Shown: positions 18,020 through 26,861 of the stretch, one piece after another | How positions within the stretch are numbered: position 1 is the stretch's first letter | Layout of the letters: each line of letters opens with the position of its first letter | Assembly (NCBI RefSeq): GCF_019423325.1 | Contig: NZ_JAHZBQ010000001.1 | Coordinates: 1,003,369-1,067,368, forward strand | Reading direction: 5' to 3' | Source of the DNA: Campylobacter sp. | Lineage (GTDB): Bacteria > Campylobacterota > Campylobacteria > Campylobacterales > Campylobacteraceae | DNA: 64,000 nt | Position numbers and translations under genes: made by a program | Notes under the pieces: generated by a model | What the model was told of the DNA's origin: nothing | Database searches by the model: none | Seen by the model: the letters and a program-made list of their open reading frames with translations, nothing else

Positions 18020-19009
18020 CTAGAGCTTCTTTTCCCAATTAAGCGCGCTTAGGATGATTTCATCCAGGCTCTCGTGCTCGGGATGCCAAGAGGTTTTGGT
18101 GCGAATTTTATCCGCATTTGAGATGAGGCAGGCAGGATCGCCGGCTCTGCGCGGAGCGATTTCCACTTTAAAATCCACGCCGCTTACTTTTTTAGCTTCA
18201 TTAACGACCTCTTTTACGCTAAAGCCCGTGCCATATCCTACGTTAAAGACCGCGCTGTCGTTACTTTGCAGATAATCAAGCACCGCCAGATGCGCGCTTG
18301 CGAGGTCTTCTACGTGGATGTAGTCGCGTATGCAGGTGCCGTCCTTGGTGTCGTAGTCATCACCGAAAATGCTCATCTTATCGCGCTTGCCGACGATAGT
18401 TTGGGTCGCTACCTTAATTAGATGCGTCGCGTTTGGATAGTTCTGCCCGATCGTGCCGTCGCTAGCCGCACCTGCAACGTTGAAGTAGCGCAAAATTCCA
18501 TATTTAAAATTCGGATTTGCCGCTGCCGCGTCTTTTAGTACCCACTCGACCATCAGCTTGCTTCTGCCGTACGGATTGATCGGATTTTGCGGAGTTTCCT
18601 CGCTTACCTGCGGGACGCCTGGCTCGCCGTAGGTCGCCGCAGTGGAGCTAAAGATAAAGTCTTTCACGCCGTATTTGTTCGCAAGCGCGATCAAATTCAT
18701 CGCGTTGGCGGTGTTGTTTAGATAGTATTTTAGCGGATTTTGCGTGCTTTCAAAAACCTCGATAAACGCCGCAAAGTGAATGATCGCATCAAACTTCTCG
18801 CGTTTAAAAAGTTTCTCGATTGCGGGGGTGTTTTCTAGGCTTTCCTGTACGAACTCAAACTCGCCTATCTTGCGAAGCGCCTCGATCGCTCGCATCGAGC
18901 CTTTGCAAAGATTATCCAGTATGACGACGTCGTGGCGGTTCGCTTCTAAAAGCGCCTTTGCGACGTGGCTGCCGATGTATCCCGCGCCGCCGGTGATTAA
19001 AATTTTCAT
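18020..19009 (-). CDS. gne: UDP-GlcNAc/Glc 4-epimerase (Gne/GalE)
   Basis: Extended SDR epimerase of 329 residues: NAD-binding GGAGYIGSH at residues 7-15, catalytic Ser/Thr in FSSTAATYGEP, and YxxxK in NPYGRSKLM. The sequence follows C. jejuni Gne closely (FDAIIHFAAFIEVFE, IFGDDYDTKDGTC). In Campylobacter it provides UDP-GalNAc and UDP-Gal for the N-glycan and lipooligosaccharide. It is the first gene of the glycan operon; upstream is a 52-base gap to the ligase gene, with an AAGGAG site before the ATG. Confidence 0.93.
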   Translation of the reverse strand: MKILITGGAGYIGSHVAKALLEANRHDVVILDNLCKGSMRAIEALRKIGEFEFVQESLENTPAIEKLFKREKFDAIIHFAAFIEVFESTQNPLKYYLNNTANAMNLIALANKYGVKDFIFSSTAATYGEPGVPQVSEETPQNPINPYGRSKLMVEWVLKDAAAANPNFKYGILRYFNVAGAASDGTIGQNYPNATHLIKVATQTIVGKRDKMSIFGDDYDTKDGTCIRDYIHVEDLASAHLAVLDYLQSNDSAVFNVGYGTGFSVKEVVNEAKKVSGVDFKVEIAPRRAGDPACLISNADKIRTKTSWHPEHESLDEIILSALNWEKKL

Positions 19010-19061
19010 CTATTCTCCTTCGGATCAAATTTATCAAAATACGCGATTATAGCCCCTTAGA

Positions 19062-19916
19062 TTAAATCGCTGGTCGCACGCGCAAAAATACGGGGAAGCG
19101 CGGCTTTTTCTCGCGGGTTAGGTTTTGGTATTGATAGGTGATGATCGTGCCCACCTTAGGCGGATTTTCCCGCATTTCGTCGCTAAAGCCCGTGCCTACT
19201 TTAAATTTCGCTCCGCTACGTAGATCCACGCAGCTAAGCGAGCCCATCTTGCCCTCGTTTTTGCCGTAGCCCGGATTGATTTTTACGACCTTGCAATCGC
19301 TATCGTGCGTCTTTTTGTATTTTAAAATTTTATCGCTGCGCCCGCTCTCATAAAGCGCGTTTGGATCGCGCAGCACGACGCCTTCGCCGCCTGCTGCGAT
19401 AACGCGATCAAAATACGCCTGCACGTCGGCATGCGTGCTTACCGGAGTTTGCTGCACGATGAGTAAATTTTGCGCACCGCTTGAGGCGATAAAATTTCTT
19501 AAAATTTCCATCTTCGCGCTTAAGTTTTTCTGCTCCTTCGGCAGGTCAAACGCGTAAAATTTTACCCTGCTCCAGCGCTCATCGGGCACGCTAGAAGAGA
19601 CGATCGAGACGAGCTGCTCAAACTCGCCGCGCGCCGTGTATAGCTCACCGTCCACGAAAAACGGCGGAAAGCCCGCGCTCCAGCCCTCGGGGGCGTTTAT
19701 GATCTTGCCGCGCCTAGAGCGCAGATTTTTGCCGTCCCAGATCGCGCGCACGCCGTCTAGCTTCTCGCTGATCACCCAGCCCGTGATATTCATGCCGGGG
19801 ACGTATTCTTTAAGCAGCATCGGTTTAAATTTAGCCTCGTCCGCGACCGCGCCGCAGAGCAAAAACAGCGCACCCAAAACCGCGCCTTTTAAAATTTTAA
19901 AAATTTCACTTCGCAT
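19062..19916 (-). CDS. ATP-dependent DNA ligase with a signal peptide (periplasmic type)
   Basis: A minimal 284-residue ligase. Residues 1-25 form a signal sequence. Motif I is SEKLDGVRA with nucleophile Lys52; motifs III-V follow (FFVDGELY, EGVVLRD, KILKYKK), then an OB fold. No extra DNA-binding domain is present. Small exported ATP ligases of this sort occur in Campylobacter, Haemophilus and Neisseria; a role in repairing incoming DNA during natural transformation has been suggested but not proved. It overlaps the exonuclease gene by 11 bases, so the two may be cotranscribed. Confidence 0.9.
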   Translation of the reverse strand: MRSEIFKILKGAVLGALFLLCGAVADEAKFKPMLLKEYVPGMNITGWVISEKLDGVRAIWDGKNLRSRRGKIINAPEGWSAGFPPFFVDGELYTARGEFEQLVSIVSSSVPDERWSRVKFYAFDLPKEQKNLSAKMEILRNFIASSGAQNLLIVQQTPVSTHADVQAYFDRVIAAGGEGVVLRDPNALYESGRSDKILKYKKTHDSDCKVVKINPGYGKNEGKMGSLSCVDLRSGAKFKVGTGFSDEMRENPPKVGTIITYQYQNLTREKKPRFPVFLRVRPAI

Positions 19917-21327
19917 ATGCCGCTAGCTCCCTTTCTATGAAGTCGCAAAAAACGGGCGTATAGCTCATGCCCGCGCACTCTTTTTGCAAAAATTCGCCCA
20001 TCACCGCGATGTAATTCAGATAGTCGTCCTTGGTGATCTTGCCGCGCAAAAGCTCGTATTTCAAAAACAGCCAGTAGGTGTTAAGCACGTCGGATCTGCA
20101 GTACTCGTCGATCTTGGCCTGCTCGCCGCCGTAATACAGCTGCAGTACCTGATCGCCGTGCACGTCGTATTTACCGGGAAGGCCCACGCTGGCGCAGATA
20201 TGATCGAGCTTGAGCCCGCGCACGGCGCCAAAATCGCTGATGTGATCGAGAAGATCCAGATGGAACCGCCCGTCGTAGCGGCTGCGGTAGTTCTCCCATT
20301 TGCTCTTGTTGTTATCGCGATCGTTCGTCTCAAAATACGCCGCGGCGCTTAGATCGTAGCACATCGCGCGCGCCATAATCATCGGCAGATCGAACCCGCG
20401 CCCGTTGAAGCTCACGAGCCGCGGATTAAAATCCTCGATGAAGGCTAGGAATTTTGCGATTTTATCGCGCTCGCTCTCGCCATCAAGCGTCGAGACGCGC
20501 AAAAACCTGCCGAAGCCGTCCGCCATCACGGCGCTAATGCTAACGACGCGGTGGAAACAGACGGGCAGGAACTCGCTGCCGGTTTTTTCTTTGAAAATCT
20601 CCATCGCCCTAAGCGAGAGCAATTTGTGGTTTAAAATTTTGCTTTTATCCGCATTAAAGATCAATTGCTCGCCGTAAATTTTAAAATTTAGCGCGTTTGA
20701 CGCGAGATCTTGCGCGGAGTTTAAAGCGAGATTTTTGCTCTTTGAGCTTTGGGATGCGAAGCTTTGAGGCATAGAGCTTTCCGCCGCGGAATTCTGAGGC
20801 GCGGGGCTTCGGAGCGCGGAATTTTCTACCGCGGAGCCCTGTGCTGCGGAGCTTTGAGGCACGGTATCGTCGTAGGTTAAATTTAGCGACGCGGAATTTT
20901 TAGACGTCGTATTTTGCGACGCTAGATTTTGCTCTATGGAATTCAATGCGGAATTTTGCTCGGAATTTCGTGCCTTGGAATTTTCCTTCAAATTCTGCAC
21001 TATAAAATTTTGTTCAGCGAGATTTTCACTCGCGAAGCTTTGAGGCACGGCGTCTTGTTGCGTAAAATTCTGAGGTACAGAATTTTGCTCGGAATTTTCA
21101 ATTTTAGAATTCTGCTCTGCCGAATTTACAGCAAAATTTAAAGACGCGCTTTGCTTCTCGCCGCCGATCTTTTGCGAGAGCTGCGCGTCAAGAAGCTTTG
21201 CGAAGCTTTTTTTATCGAAAGGCTCAAAGCAGTCCGCGATCGCGTCCTCATCCAGCACCCGCACCAGCGCCGCTACGTCTGGGATCGTCTCGCAGTCGAA
21301 TACGCAGATATAATCCTTTTTCATCAA
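19906..21327 (-). CDS. PolB-like 3'-5' exonuclease with a ~160-residue insertion
   Basis: DEDD-family exonuclease (predicted 3'-5' exonuclease related to the PolB proofreading domain). Exo I is FDCETIPD with Asp11 and Glu13; Exo II is VSFNGRGFDLPM; Exo III is EYCRSDVLNTYWLF. Between Exo I and the next conserved block (about residues 58-215) lies a low-complexity stretch of Asn-Ser, Asn-Phe and Gln-Ser units such as ENSEQNSVPQNF. Without it the protein would be near 310 residues. Starts at one of two adjacent ATG codons with an AAGGAG-like site. The gene overlaps the downstream ligase gene. Confidence 0.85.
   Translation of the reverse strand: MMKKDYICVFDCETIPDVAALVRVLDEDAIADCFEPFDKKSFAKLLDAQLSQKIGGEKQSASLNFAVNSAEQNSKIENSEQNSVPQNFTQQDAVPQSFASENLAEQNFIVQNLKENSKARNSEQNSALNSIEQNLASQNTTSKNSASLNLTYDDTVPQSSAAQGSAVENSALRSPAPQNSAAESSMPQSFASQSSKSKNLALNSAQDLASNALNFKIYGEQLIFNADKSKILNHKLLSLRAMEIFKEKTGSEFLPVCFHRVVSISAVMADGFGRFLRVSTLDGESERDKIAKFLAFIEDFNPRLVSFNGRGFDLPMIMARAMCYDLSAAAYFETNDRDNNKSKWENYRSRYDGRFHLDLLDHISDFGAVRGLKLDHICASVGLPGKYDVHGDQVLQLYYGGEQAKIDEYCRSDVLNTYWLFLKYELLRGKITKDDYLNYIAVMGEFLQKECAGMSYTPVFCDFIERELAAYAK
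20690..21135 (-). repeat. RAATTY-rich array inside the exonuclease gene
   Basis: Irregularly spaced GAATTT, GAATTC, AAATTC and AAATTT words, densest at 20880-21135. The 20720-20880 part has degenerate units (GAGCTTT, GAAGCTTT, GGGCTTC) that look like decayed forms. In frame it encodes QNS, QNF, QNL, QSF. Confidence 0.7.
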
Positions 21328-21580
21328 GCTCCTTCCTGGCGGTTTTTGCCGCTTTTTTCAAAAACAGCTCTGAAATAATCTTCTATCTCCATGCCGTTTT
21401 TAGGTATGCTCGCTAGACCTAGCTCCTCGCTCATCCAAGGTTTTCATTGCCGCTTCCAATCTTAAAATTTTACGCTGCCGTATTTTCGCGGCAAAAGGGG
21501 CGTGCGCGGAGGCGCGGCAAATTTCGCTACCGCTCGCTGCGGCGTAATTACCGTACACGAAAGCGCGCCGGCCGTTAAAT

Positions 21581-21973
21581 TTATCCTTCGATCAAGCGCT
21601 TAATGTCTGGCAAAATCTCGCCGGACGCCTCGCAAATCCTGCTTCGCAGCACGCTAAAATCGCCGCAGTAATCACCCAGAAGCTGCAAAATGTCACCTCT
21701 GATGGCTTGTGAGCGCTCGCTCAGAAGTAGCTCCTGCAAAAGGGCGAAAATTTCGCTCTCATGCGCCAGCGCGCAGCCGTAGTATGGATCAAGGTAATAA
21801 TCTAGACACAACAGAAGCGAGGCTTTCTCTGCCTCGTCATCACCTCGCAAAACGGCGGCGATGCCCTCTATGCCGCCCTCTGCTATCCGTCTATGACTAT
21901 CGTCGTAAAAAACTGCGCGCGTCAAATTTAGCCTTTTTACCTGTCGTTTTACTCGGTCTTGGCCGCATCCCAC
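21581..21973 (-). CDS. HEAT-like helical protein of unknown function
   Basis: An acidic, Leu-rich helical protein following fabI on the same strand. The longest frame opens with GTG at 21973 and overlaps fabI by 25 bases; a TTG at 21925 with AAGG upstream would avoid the overlap and leave about 114 residues starting TRAVFYDDSHRR. The pattern of paired amphipathic helices (AVLRGDDEAEKASLLLCLDYYL; ELLLSERSQAIRGDILQLLG) looks like HEAT/armadillo repeats. No enzyme motif is visible. Likely cotranscribed with fabI. Confidence 0.6.
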   Translation of the reverse strand: MGCGQDRVKRQVKRLNLTRAVFYDDSHRRIAEGGIEGIAAVLRGDDEAEKASLLLCLDYYLDPYYGCALAHESEIFALLQELLLSERSQAIRGDILQLLGDYCGDFSVLRSRICEASGEILPDIKRLIEG

Positions 21974-22776
21974 GCGAGGATCGTCTTACCTTCGGCGTCG
22001 GTAGCTACGTCGCCCATGCCCATGATATTGTAGCCGCAGTCGACGTAGTGCACCTCGCCGGTCACGCCGCTAGCTAGGTCGCTAAGTAGATACATCGCGC
22101 TGTTGCCGACGTCATGCGTCGTGACGTTGCGTTTTAGCGGGCTGTTTACTTCGTTGTAGCGCAAAATCATCCTAAAGTCGCCGATTCCGCTTGCGGCAAG
22201 CGTTTTGATAGGGCCCGCACTGATAGCGTTTACGCGGATGCCGCGTGCGCCAAGATCGTGAGCGAGATAGCGCACAGAGCTTTCAAGAGCCGCTTTTGCA
22301 ACGCCCATTACGTTGTAGTGAGGCACAAATTTCGGTCCGCCAAGATATGTAAGAGTAAGTACCGAGCCGCCCTCTTTTAGCACCGGAAGCACCGCGCGCG
22401 TAAGGCTTAGCAGCGAATACACGCTCGTGCCCATCGCGATATCAAACGCCTCTTTTGTAGTGTTTACAAACTCACCTTCAAGCGCTTCTTTCGGCGCATA
22501 GGCTACGGCATGCACGACAAAATCAATCTCGCCCAGGTCTGCTTTGATGCGATCTGCAAGACCGTCAAGGTGAGCTGGGTTGTTTACGTCAAGCTCATAG
22601 ACGAATTTGCTTTCAAACTCCTCAGCGATCGGCTCTACACGTTTTTTCAGCGCGTCGTTTAGGTAGGTAAACGCCATCTGCGCACCCTGTTCGTAGCAAG
22701 CTTCGGCGATACCGTAAGCGATGGATTTGGCGTTAGCGACGCCGACGATGAGGCCTTTTTTTCCTTTTAAAATCAT
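21949..22776 (-). CDS. fabI: Enoyl-ACP reductase FabI
   Basis: NADH-dependent reductase of the last step of fatty-acid elongation. It has KKGLIVGVANAKSIAYGIA at the dinucleotide site and the catalytic Tyr and Lys in YNVMGVAKAALE, with ISAGPIKTLAASGI after them. 275 residues, normal. RBS AAGGAGAAATA precedes the ATG. Upstream lies the tpiA-pgk-gapA operon on the same strand, the same gene order as in C. jejuni, with a long hairpin between. Confidence 0.96.
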   Translation of the reverse strand: MILKGKKGLIVGVANAKSIAYGIAEACYEQGAQMAFTYLNDALKKRVEPIAEEFESKFVYELDVNNPAHLDGLADRIKADLGEIDFVVHAVAYAPKEALEGEFVNTTKEAFDIAMGTSVYSLLSLTRAVLPVLKEGGSVLTLTYLGGPKFVPHYNVMGVAKAALESSVRYLAHDLGARGIRVNAISAGPIKTLAASGIGDFRMILRYNEVNSPLKRNVTTHDVGNSAMYLLSDLASGVTGEVHYVDCGYNIMGMGDVATDAEGKTILAWDAAKTE

Positions 22777-22990
22777 TATTTCTCCTTTAAAATTTGCTTG
22801 GCTTTTGAGCGCTTTTTGGCGATTTTGTTAAAATTTTGCTCGGCAGACCATCCGTCTAGCCTACGCAAAATTTTAACTGCAAAGCCCCAAAAATCATCTC
22901 AAAATCCTACGCAATTTGAAATTTACAAAATTCGACAAAACGCCAAATTTAATAGCGGCAGTATCGTGAGATGGATTTTAATGTTGTGTA

Positions 22991-23041
22991 GAAATTTTAA
23001 GTCAAGACTAGGCGCATAGCCTGTCGCAGACTTAAAATTTC
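22991..23041 (-). terminator. Long hairpin downstream of tpiA
   Basis: A perfect 13-base inverted repeat (GAAATTTTAAGTC and its complement) encloses a second stem, GACAGGC pairing with GCCTAGTC with one bulged A, and a 5-base loop on the minus strand. It lies just after tpiA and before fabI. There is no clear T run after the stem, so terminator, processing site or attenuator are all possible. Confidence 0.5.
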
Positions 23042-23059
23042 CAACTCATTAAAAGACGC

Positions 23060-23752
23060 TCACGAGACAACGCGTATAAGCTCCAAAAATTTCGATGCAT
23101 CCCAGCTCGCCGTCCCCACTAGCACCCCGTCGCAACCTCTTATCGCGCAAATTTTTGCGATATTTTCAGCATTCACGCTGCCGCCGTAAAGTAGCGGCGC
23201 GGGGCTTTTAGCACGCAAGAAATTTAGCATTCTTTCGATCTGCTCGCACTGCGCGCTTCTGCCAGTGCCGATCGCCCAGACGGGCTCGTAGGCTAGTACT
23301 AAGCTCGGATATTTCAGATCGATACCCTCAAGCTGTGTCGCTACAAACTCCTCGCTGCGGTTTTGCGCAAATGCCGCCTCATCCTCGCCGACGCAAAAAA
23401 CGATGCGCCAGCCCTGCGCTGCGGCAAAACTGAATTTCTCTCTTATCAGCTCCGCGCTCTCGCCCAAAATGGCGCGCCGCTCGCTGTGTCCGATAAGAAC
23501 GGTTTTGATGTCGAATTCCGCCAGCATATCGCCACCGATCTCGCCCGTAAAGCTGCCGTGCGCGGCAGGATAGAAATTTTGCGCGCCTTGAGTAAAATTT
23601 TTCACTTTCGCGCAAAATGCGCTAGCAGGAGGAAAAACCAAAATTTCATCCTCGCGCGAAATTAGGCCCGCTAAGCCTTCATCTAAAGCTTTAGCGTACT
23701 GCTCAAAGCTAGCTCGGGTATGGTTGCATTTAAGATTCGCCGCCAGTATCAT
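23060..23752 (-). CDS. tpiA: Triosephosphate isomerase
   Basis: Interconverts DHAP and G3P. The catalytic His is in IGHSERRA and the catalytic Glu in LAYEPVWAIGTG; LYGGSVNAENI binds phosphate. At 230 residues it is of the short type found in Campylobacter and Helicobacter. It starts MILAANLKCN and overlaps the pgk stop by 4 bases (ATGA). Confidence 0.95.
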   Translation of the reverse strand: MILAANLKCNHTRASFEQYAKALDEGLAGLISREDEILVFPPASAFCAKVKNFTQGAQNFYPAAHGSFTGEIGGDMLAEFDIKTVLIGHSERRAILGESAELIREKFSFAAAQGWRIVFCVGEDEAAFAQNRSEEFVATQLEGIDLKYPSLVLAYEPVWAIGTGRSAQCEQIERMLNFLRAKSPAPLLYGGSVNAENIAKICAIRGCDGVLVGTASWDASKFLELIRVVS

Positions 23753-24960
23753 CGCAGCTCCGTTTTAGCAGTAAGCACTCGCACGCCCGGCAGCTCCTTG
23801 CCTTCGATGAGTTCTAAGCTCGCACCGCCTCCGGTAGAAATAAAAGTCATATCATCAGCGTTGCCCGCGCGTTCGACGACATCTGCAGTATCGCCACCGC
23901 CCACTACGGTCGTGGCGTCACTATCTGCGATCGCGTGCGATATATGCAGGCTGCCGCGAGCGAATTTATCGATCTCAAAAACTCCCATCGGTCCGTTCCA
24001 CCAGATCGTTTGTGCATCGTCTAAGGCTTCTTTAAAAAGCGCTACGGTCGCAGGTCCGATATCTAGCCCCATCCAATCGCTTGGAATTTCTTGGACGGTA
24101 ACCTTTTTTGTAACGGCGTCTTGCGAGCATTGCGGAGCTGCGACGGCATCGACGGGGATATAAATTTTGACCCCAAGCTCGCGAGCATTGCGGAGAATAT
24201 TTTTTGCTTCCTCGATTAGATCCTCTTCGAGCAAAGATTTACCGATGTCATATCCGACGGCTTTTAAAAACGTAAACGCCATGCCGCCTCCGATGATGAG
24301 CTTATCGACTTTAGGAAGTAAATTTTTAAGCGCCTGAAGCTTGCCGCTTACTTTGCTGCCGCCCGTTACGGCTACGAAAGGACGCGCAGGATCTTTAATA
24401 AGGTCTTTGGCGAATTTTATCTCTTTTAGCAGCAAAAATCCCGCCGCCTTATGCGCCTCATCGTAGAATTTCGTAATCGCCTCTACCGAAGCATGCGCGC
24501 GGTGGCATACGCCAAAAGCATCGTTGATATAAAATTCCGCATAGCTCGCAAGCCTCTTAGCTAGTGCTTCGTCGTTTTTGCTCTCGCCCTTTTCGAAGCG
24601 CAGATTATCTAGCAAAAGCACTTCGCCCTTTTTAAGCGAATTTACCGCAGCTCCAGCTTCCTCGCCCGCGACATCAGAGACAAATTTTATCTCGCGTTCT
24701 AAAAGCCTAGATAGCCTCTTTACCACAGGCTTTAGGCTAAGTCTTTCTTCGTATCCGTTTTTCGGGCGTCCTAAGTGGCTGGCTAAAATTACCGCGCAGC
24801 CCTCGTCTAAGCAATATTTAATCGTAGGGATAGACGAACGGATACGACGATCGTCCGTAATATTGCAAAACTCATCCATCGGCACGTTAAAATCGCACCT
24901 GATAAAAACGCGCGCGCCGTTTTTGAATTTCAAATCTTTAATCGAAAGAATTTCACCCAT
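23749..24960 (-). CDS. pgk: Phosphoglycerate kinase
   Basis: Glycolytic/gluconeogenic kinase. VFIRCDFNVPMDE, ASHLGRPKNGYEE, and the C-terminal GGGDTADVVERAG nucleotide site are intact. I place the start at the ATG at 24960 (MGEILSIKDLKF), one base after the gapA stop, with its RBS AAGGAAATAAG made from the end of gapA; a frame upstream to 24984 exists but lacks a better site. 403 residues. Confidence 0.95.
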   Translation of the reverse strand: MGEILSIKDLKFKNGARVFIRCDFNVPMDEFCNITDDRRIRSSIPTIKYCLDEGCAVILASHLGRPKNGYEERLSLKPVVKRLSRLLEREIKFVSDVAGEEAGAAVNSLKKGEVLLLDNLRFEKGESKNDEALAKRLASYAEFYINDAFGVCHRAHASVEAITKFYDEAHKAAGFLLLKEIKFAKDLIKDPARPFVAVTGGSKVSGKLQALKNLLPKVDKLIIGGGMAFTFLKAVGYDIGKSLLEEDLIEEAKNILRNARELGVKIYIPVDAVAAPQCSQDAVTKKVTVQEIPSDWMGLDIGPATVALFKEALDDAQTIWWNGPMGVFEIDKFARGSLHISHAIADSDATTVVGGGDTADVVERAGNADDMTFISTGGGASLELIEGKELPGVRVLTAKTELR

Positions 24961-24961
24961 C

Positions 24962-25966
24962 TTATTTCCTTCTTTTTGCCGCATATAAGGCTAAATCGAT
25001 GAGGCGCTCGCTATATCCCCACTCGTTGTCATACCAGCTCATCACTTTTATAAGATTACCGTCAATTACCTGCGTGCAGTCGCTAGCTACAATGCTGGAG
25101 TATTCTGAGGTACAAAAATCGCTGCTGACACGGCTATCGTCGTCTACGAGCAAAATTCCTTTCATCTCTTTAGCGGCATAGCGGCGGAAAATTTCATTTA
25201 GCTCCTCAGCACTCGTCTGTTTACGCGTTAGCACCGTTAGATCAACCATCGAAACGTTAGCCACCGGCACGCGCACCGATTGTCCGTGCATCTTACCGCT
25301 TAGCTGCGGAAGTACCTTACTAATCGCTTTTGCCGCACCCGTCGTGGTCGGAGCGATATTAAGAGCCGCGGCGCGTGAACGGCGAAAATCCTTGGCTTTT
25401 ACATCGACTAGACTCTGTCCATGTGTATAGGCGTGAATCGTCGTCATCAGACCCTTTTCGATACCAAGCTCATCGTCTAAAATTTTTGCAATCGGAGCCA
25501 GGCCGTTAGTGGTGCAGCTAGCGTTTGAGATGACGCGCTGTCCTGCATAAGCGCCCTCATTAACGCCGATTACGAAAGTAGGCGTATCATCCTTGGCAGG
25601 CGCGCTCATTACGACTACGCCGATACCGTTATCTATGAACGGCTTGCATTTTTCGCTCGTTAAAAACGCACCAGTACATTCAAGCACAGCTTCTGCACCA
25701 TCGCCCGCAAAATCAAGCTCCGCAGGCTCTCTGGTGGAATAGACGCGGATTTTTTTGCCGTCTACGGCTATGCATTCGTCGCTTAGAATTTCTACTTTTT
25801 TACGAAACTCGCCGTGAACAGTGTCGTATTGAAGCAGGTATCTCGTAAGCTCGCGCTTAGCGGTATCGTTGATCGCCACAAGCTCCACATCGTCCCTGCT
25901 TAGCGCAATTCTAGCCGCGCACCTACCGATCCTTCCAAAGCCGTTAATTGCGATTTTTACTGCCAT
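24962..25966 (-). CDS. gapA: Glyceraldehyde-3-phosphate dehydrogenase
   Basis: NAD(P)-dependent GAPDH of 334 residues. INGFGRIGRCAARIA binds the dinucleotide; the nucleophile Cys is in SNASCTTNGLAPIAK and the activating His in TTIHAYTHGQSLVD. SWYDNEWGYSERLIDL closes the protein. First gene of gapA-pgk-tpiA, which in Campylobacter serves mainly gluconeogenesis since most lack phosphofructokinase. RBS AAGGAGAA at correct spacing. Confidence 0.96.
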   Translation of the reverse strand: MAVKIAINGFGRIGRCAARIALSRDDVELVAINDTAKRELTRYLLQYDTVHGEFRKKVEILSDECIAVDGKKIRVYSTREPAELDFAGDGAEAVLECTGAFLTSEKCKPFIDNGIGVVVMSAPAKDDTPTFVIGVNEGAYAGQRVISNASCTTNGLAPIAKILDDELGIEKGLMTTIHAYTHGQSLVDVKAKDFRRSRAAALNIAPTTTGAAKAISKVLPQLSGKMHGQSVRVPVANVSMVDLTVLTRKQTSAEELNEIFRRYAAKEMKGILLVDDDSRVSSDFCTSEYSSIVASDCTQVIDGNLIKVMSWYDNEWGYSERLIDLALYAAKRRK

Positions 25967-26070
25967 AAGGTTCTCCTTATCTGGGATGTTTTCAGCTGGA
26001 ATTTTACTAAATTTGGGTTAATCTTTGATTAAATAAAAAGTCGCGAAATCTAGGATTTACTTTTTGGCTA

Positions 26071-26076
26071 TATAAT
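26071..26076 (+). promoter_or_regulatory. -10 element for the lipoprotein gene at 26106
   Basis: TATAAT preceded by TTTTTGGC, as in Campylobacter sigma-70 promoters that have T-rich DNA in place of a -35 box. It is followed by a T9 run and the RBS AAAGGAG at 26094-26100. Confidence 0.55.
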
Positions 26077-26105
26077 TCGCGAACTTTTTTTTTAAAGGAG
26101 AAAAA

Positions 26106-26483
26106 ATGAGACGAATTGTATTCTCGTCATTAGCGGCAATCGCACTTTTAAGCGGATGCTACCAACATAAGGCTGATACGGCTCCACAGCAAACGCAAGA
26201 GCCCGTAACGCACACGATCGTATTTCTACTCGGAGAGACCGGGGATAAGCGCATCAGCCTTAGCTCGAACGATATGTTCGCAACGGGCGTGCTAACCGAT
26301 GAAAAAGGTAAAAAGCATAATCTCAAGCGCGCTGCTTCCGCAAGCGGTATAATGCTTACGAACGCCGAAGGTATCGAGCTTCTTTTTAAACGCGGAGAGG
26401 GAGTGTATACACCGGGCAAAGGCAAGAAGGATATTCCGGTAACTTACACCGAGCACGAGCACAAAAACGGCGAAATGATGTAG
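26106..26483 (+). CDS. Lipoprotein, possibly MliC-like lysozyme inhibitor
   Basis: A 125-residue lipoprotein: signal MRRIVFSSLAAIALLSGC with lipobox LLSGC, lipidated Cys18. The mature part has TIVFLLGETGDKRISLS, then NLKRAASASGIMLTN and ELLFKRGEGVY, a beta-rich layout recalling the MliC/PliC C-type lysozyme inhibitors (SASG followed by an aromatic/hydrophobic strand and KG-E). That assignment is tentative. Its own promoter and a strong RBS are present; it stands alone, divergent from gapA. Confidence 0.75.
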   Translation: MRRIVFSSLAAIALLSGCYQHKADTAPQQTQEPVTHTIVFLLGETGDKRISLSSNDMFATGVLTDEKGKKHNLKRAASASGIMLTNAEGIELLFKRGEGVYTPGKGKKDIPVTYTEHEHKNGEMM

Positions 26484-26861
26484 CCGCGGCGGGGTTAAAT
26501 TTAAGCGCCATGAAAAGCGAATTAAATTTAACCCCTCGTTTCTCGTTTCGACTTCTTTATCCATAGCAAAATTTAGCCCTCGTTTCGATCTCTTTGATCT
26601 GCGATGATATTTAACCTTTTATTTTTGCTTCTTTCGTCTGCACAAATTTAGCTTTTTTGCAAATTTGAGCTTGCGCTCACCAAAAGCAAGCTCCGCGAGT
26701 TCAAAATCATTAAATTTTACGAAATATCCATTTGATCTGCGCTTTACCAGCGAATTTTTGATTTTCAACCAAATTTCACTTCAAATTCGCTAAACTGCGA
26801 CGAAATTTTAGCAGGCCGGTGCAAATACGGCGCGAAATAGATCATTTAGCGAGATTGCCGC
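26484..26861. other. Intergenic region with no gene recognised
   Basis: AT-rich sequence with many AAATTT and AAATTC words. No start with an RBS leading to a convincing protein and no strong hairpin were seen. Confidence 0.5.

Noticed and set aside
26085..26093. T9 tract upstream of the lipoprotein as a phase-variation site
   Set aside because: It lies between the -10 box and the RBS, so it does not alter a frame or a -35/-10 spacing; long T runs are ordinary in Campylobacter promoters.
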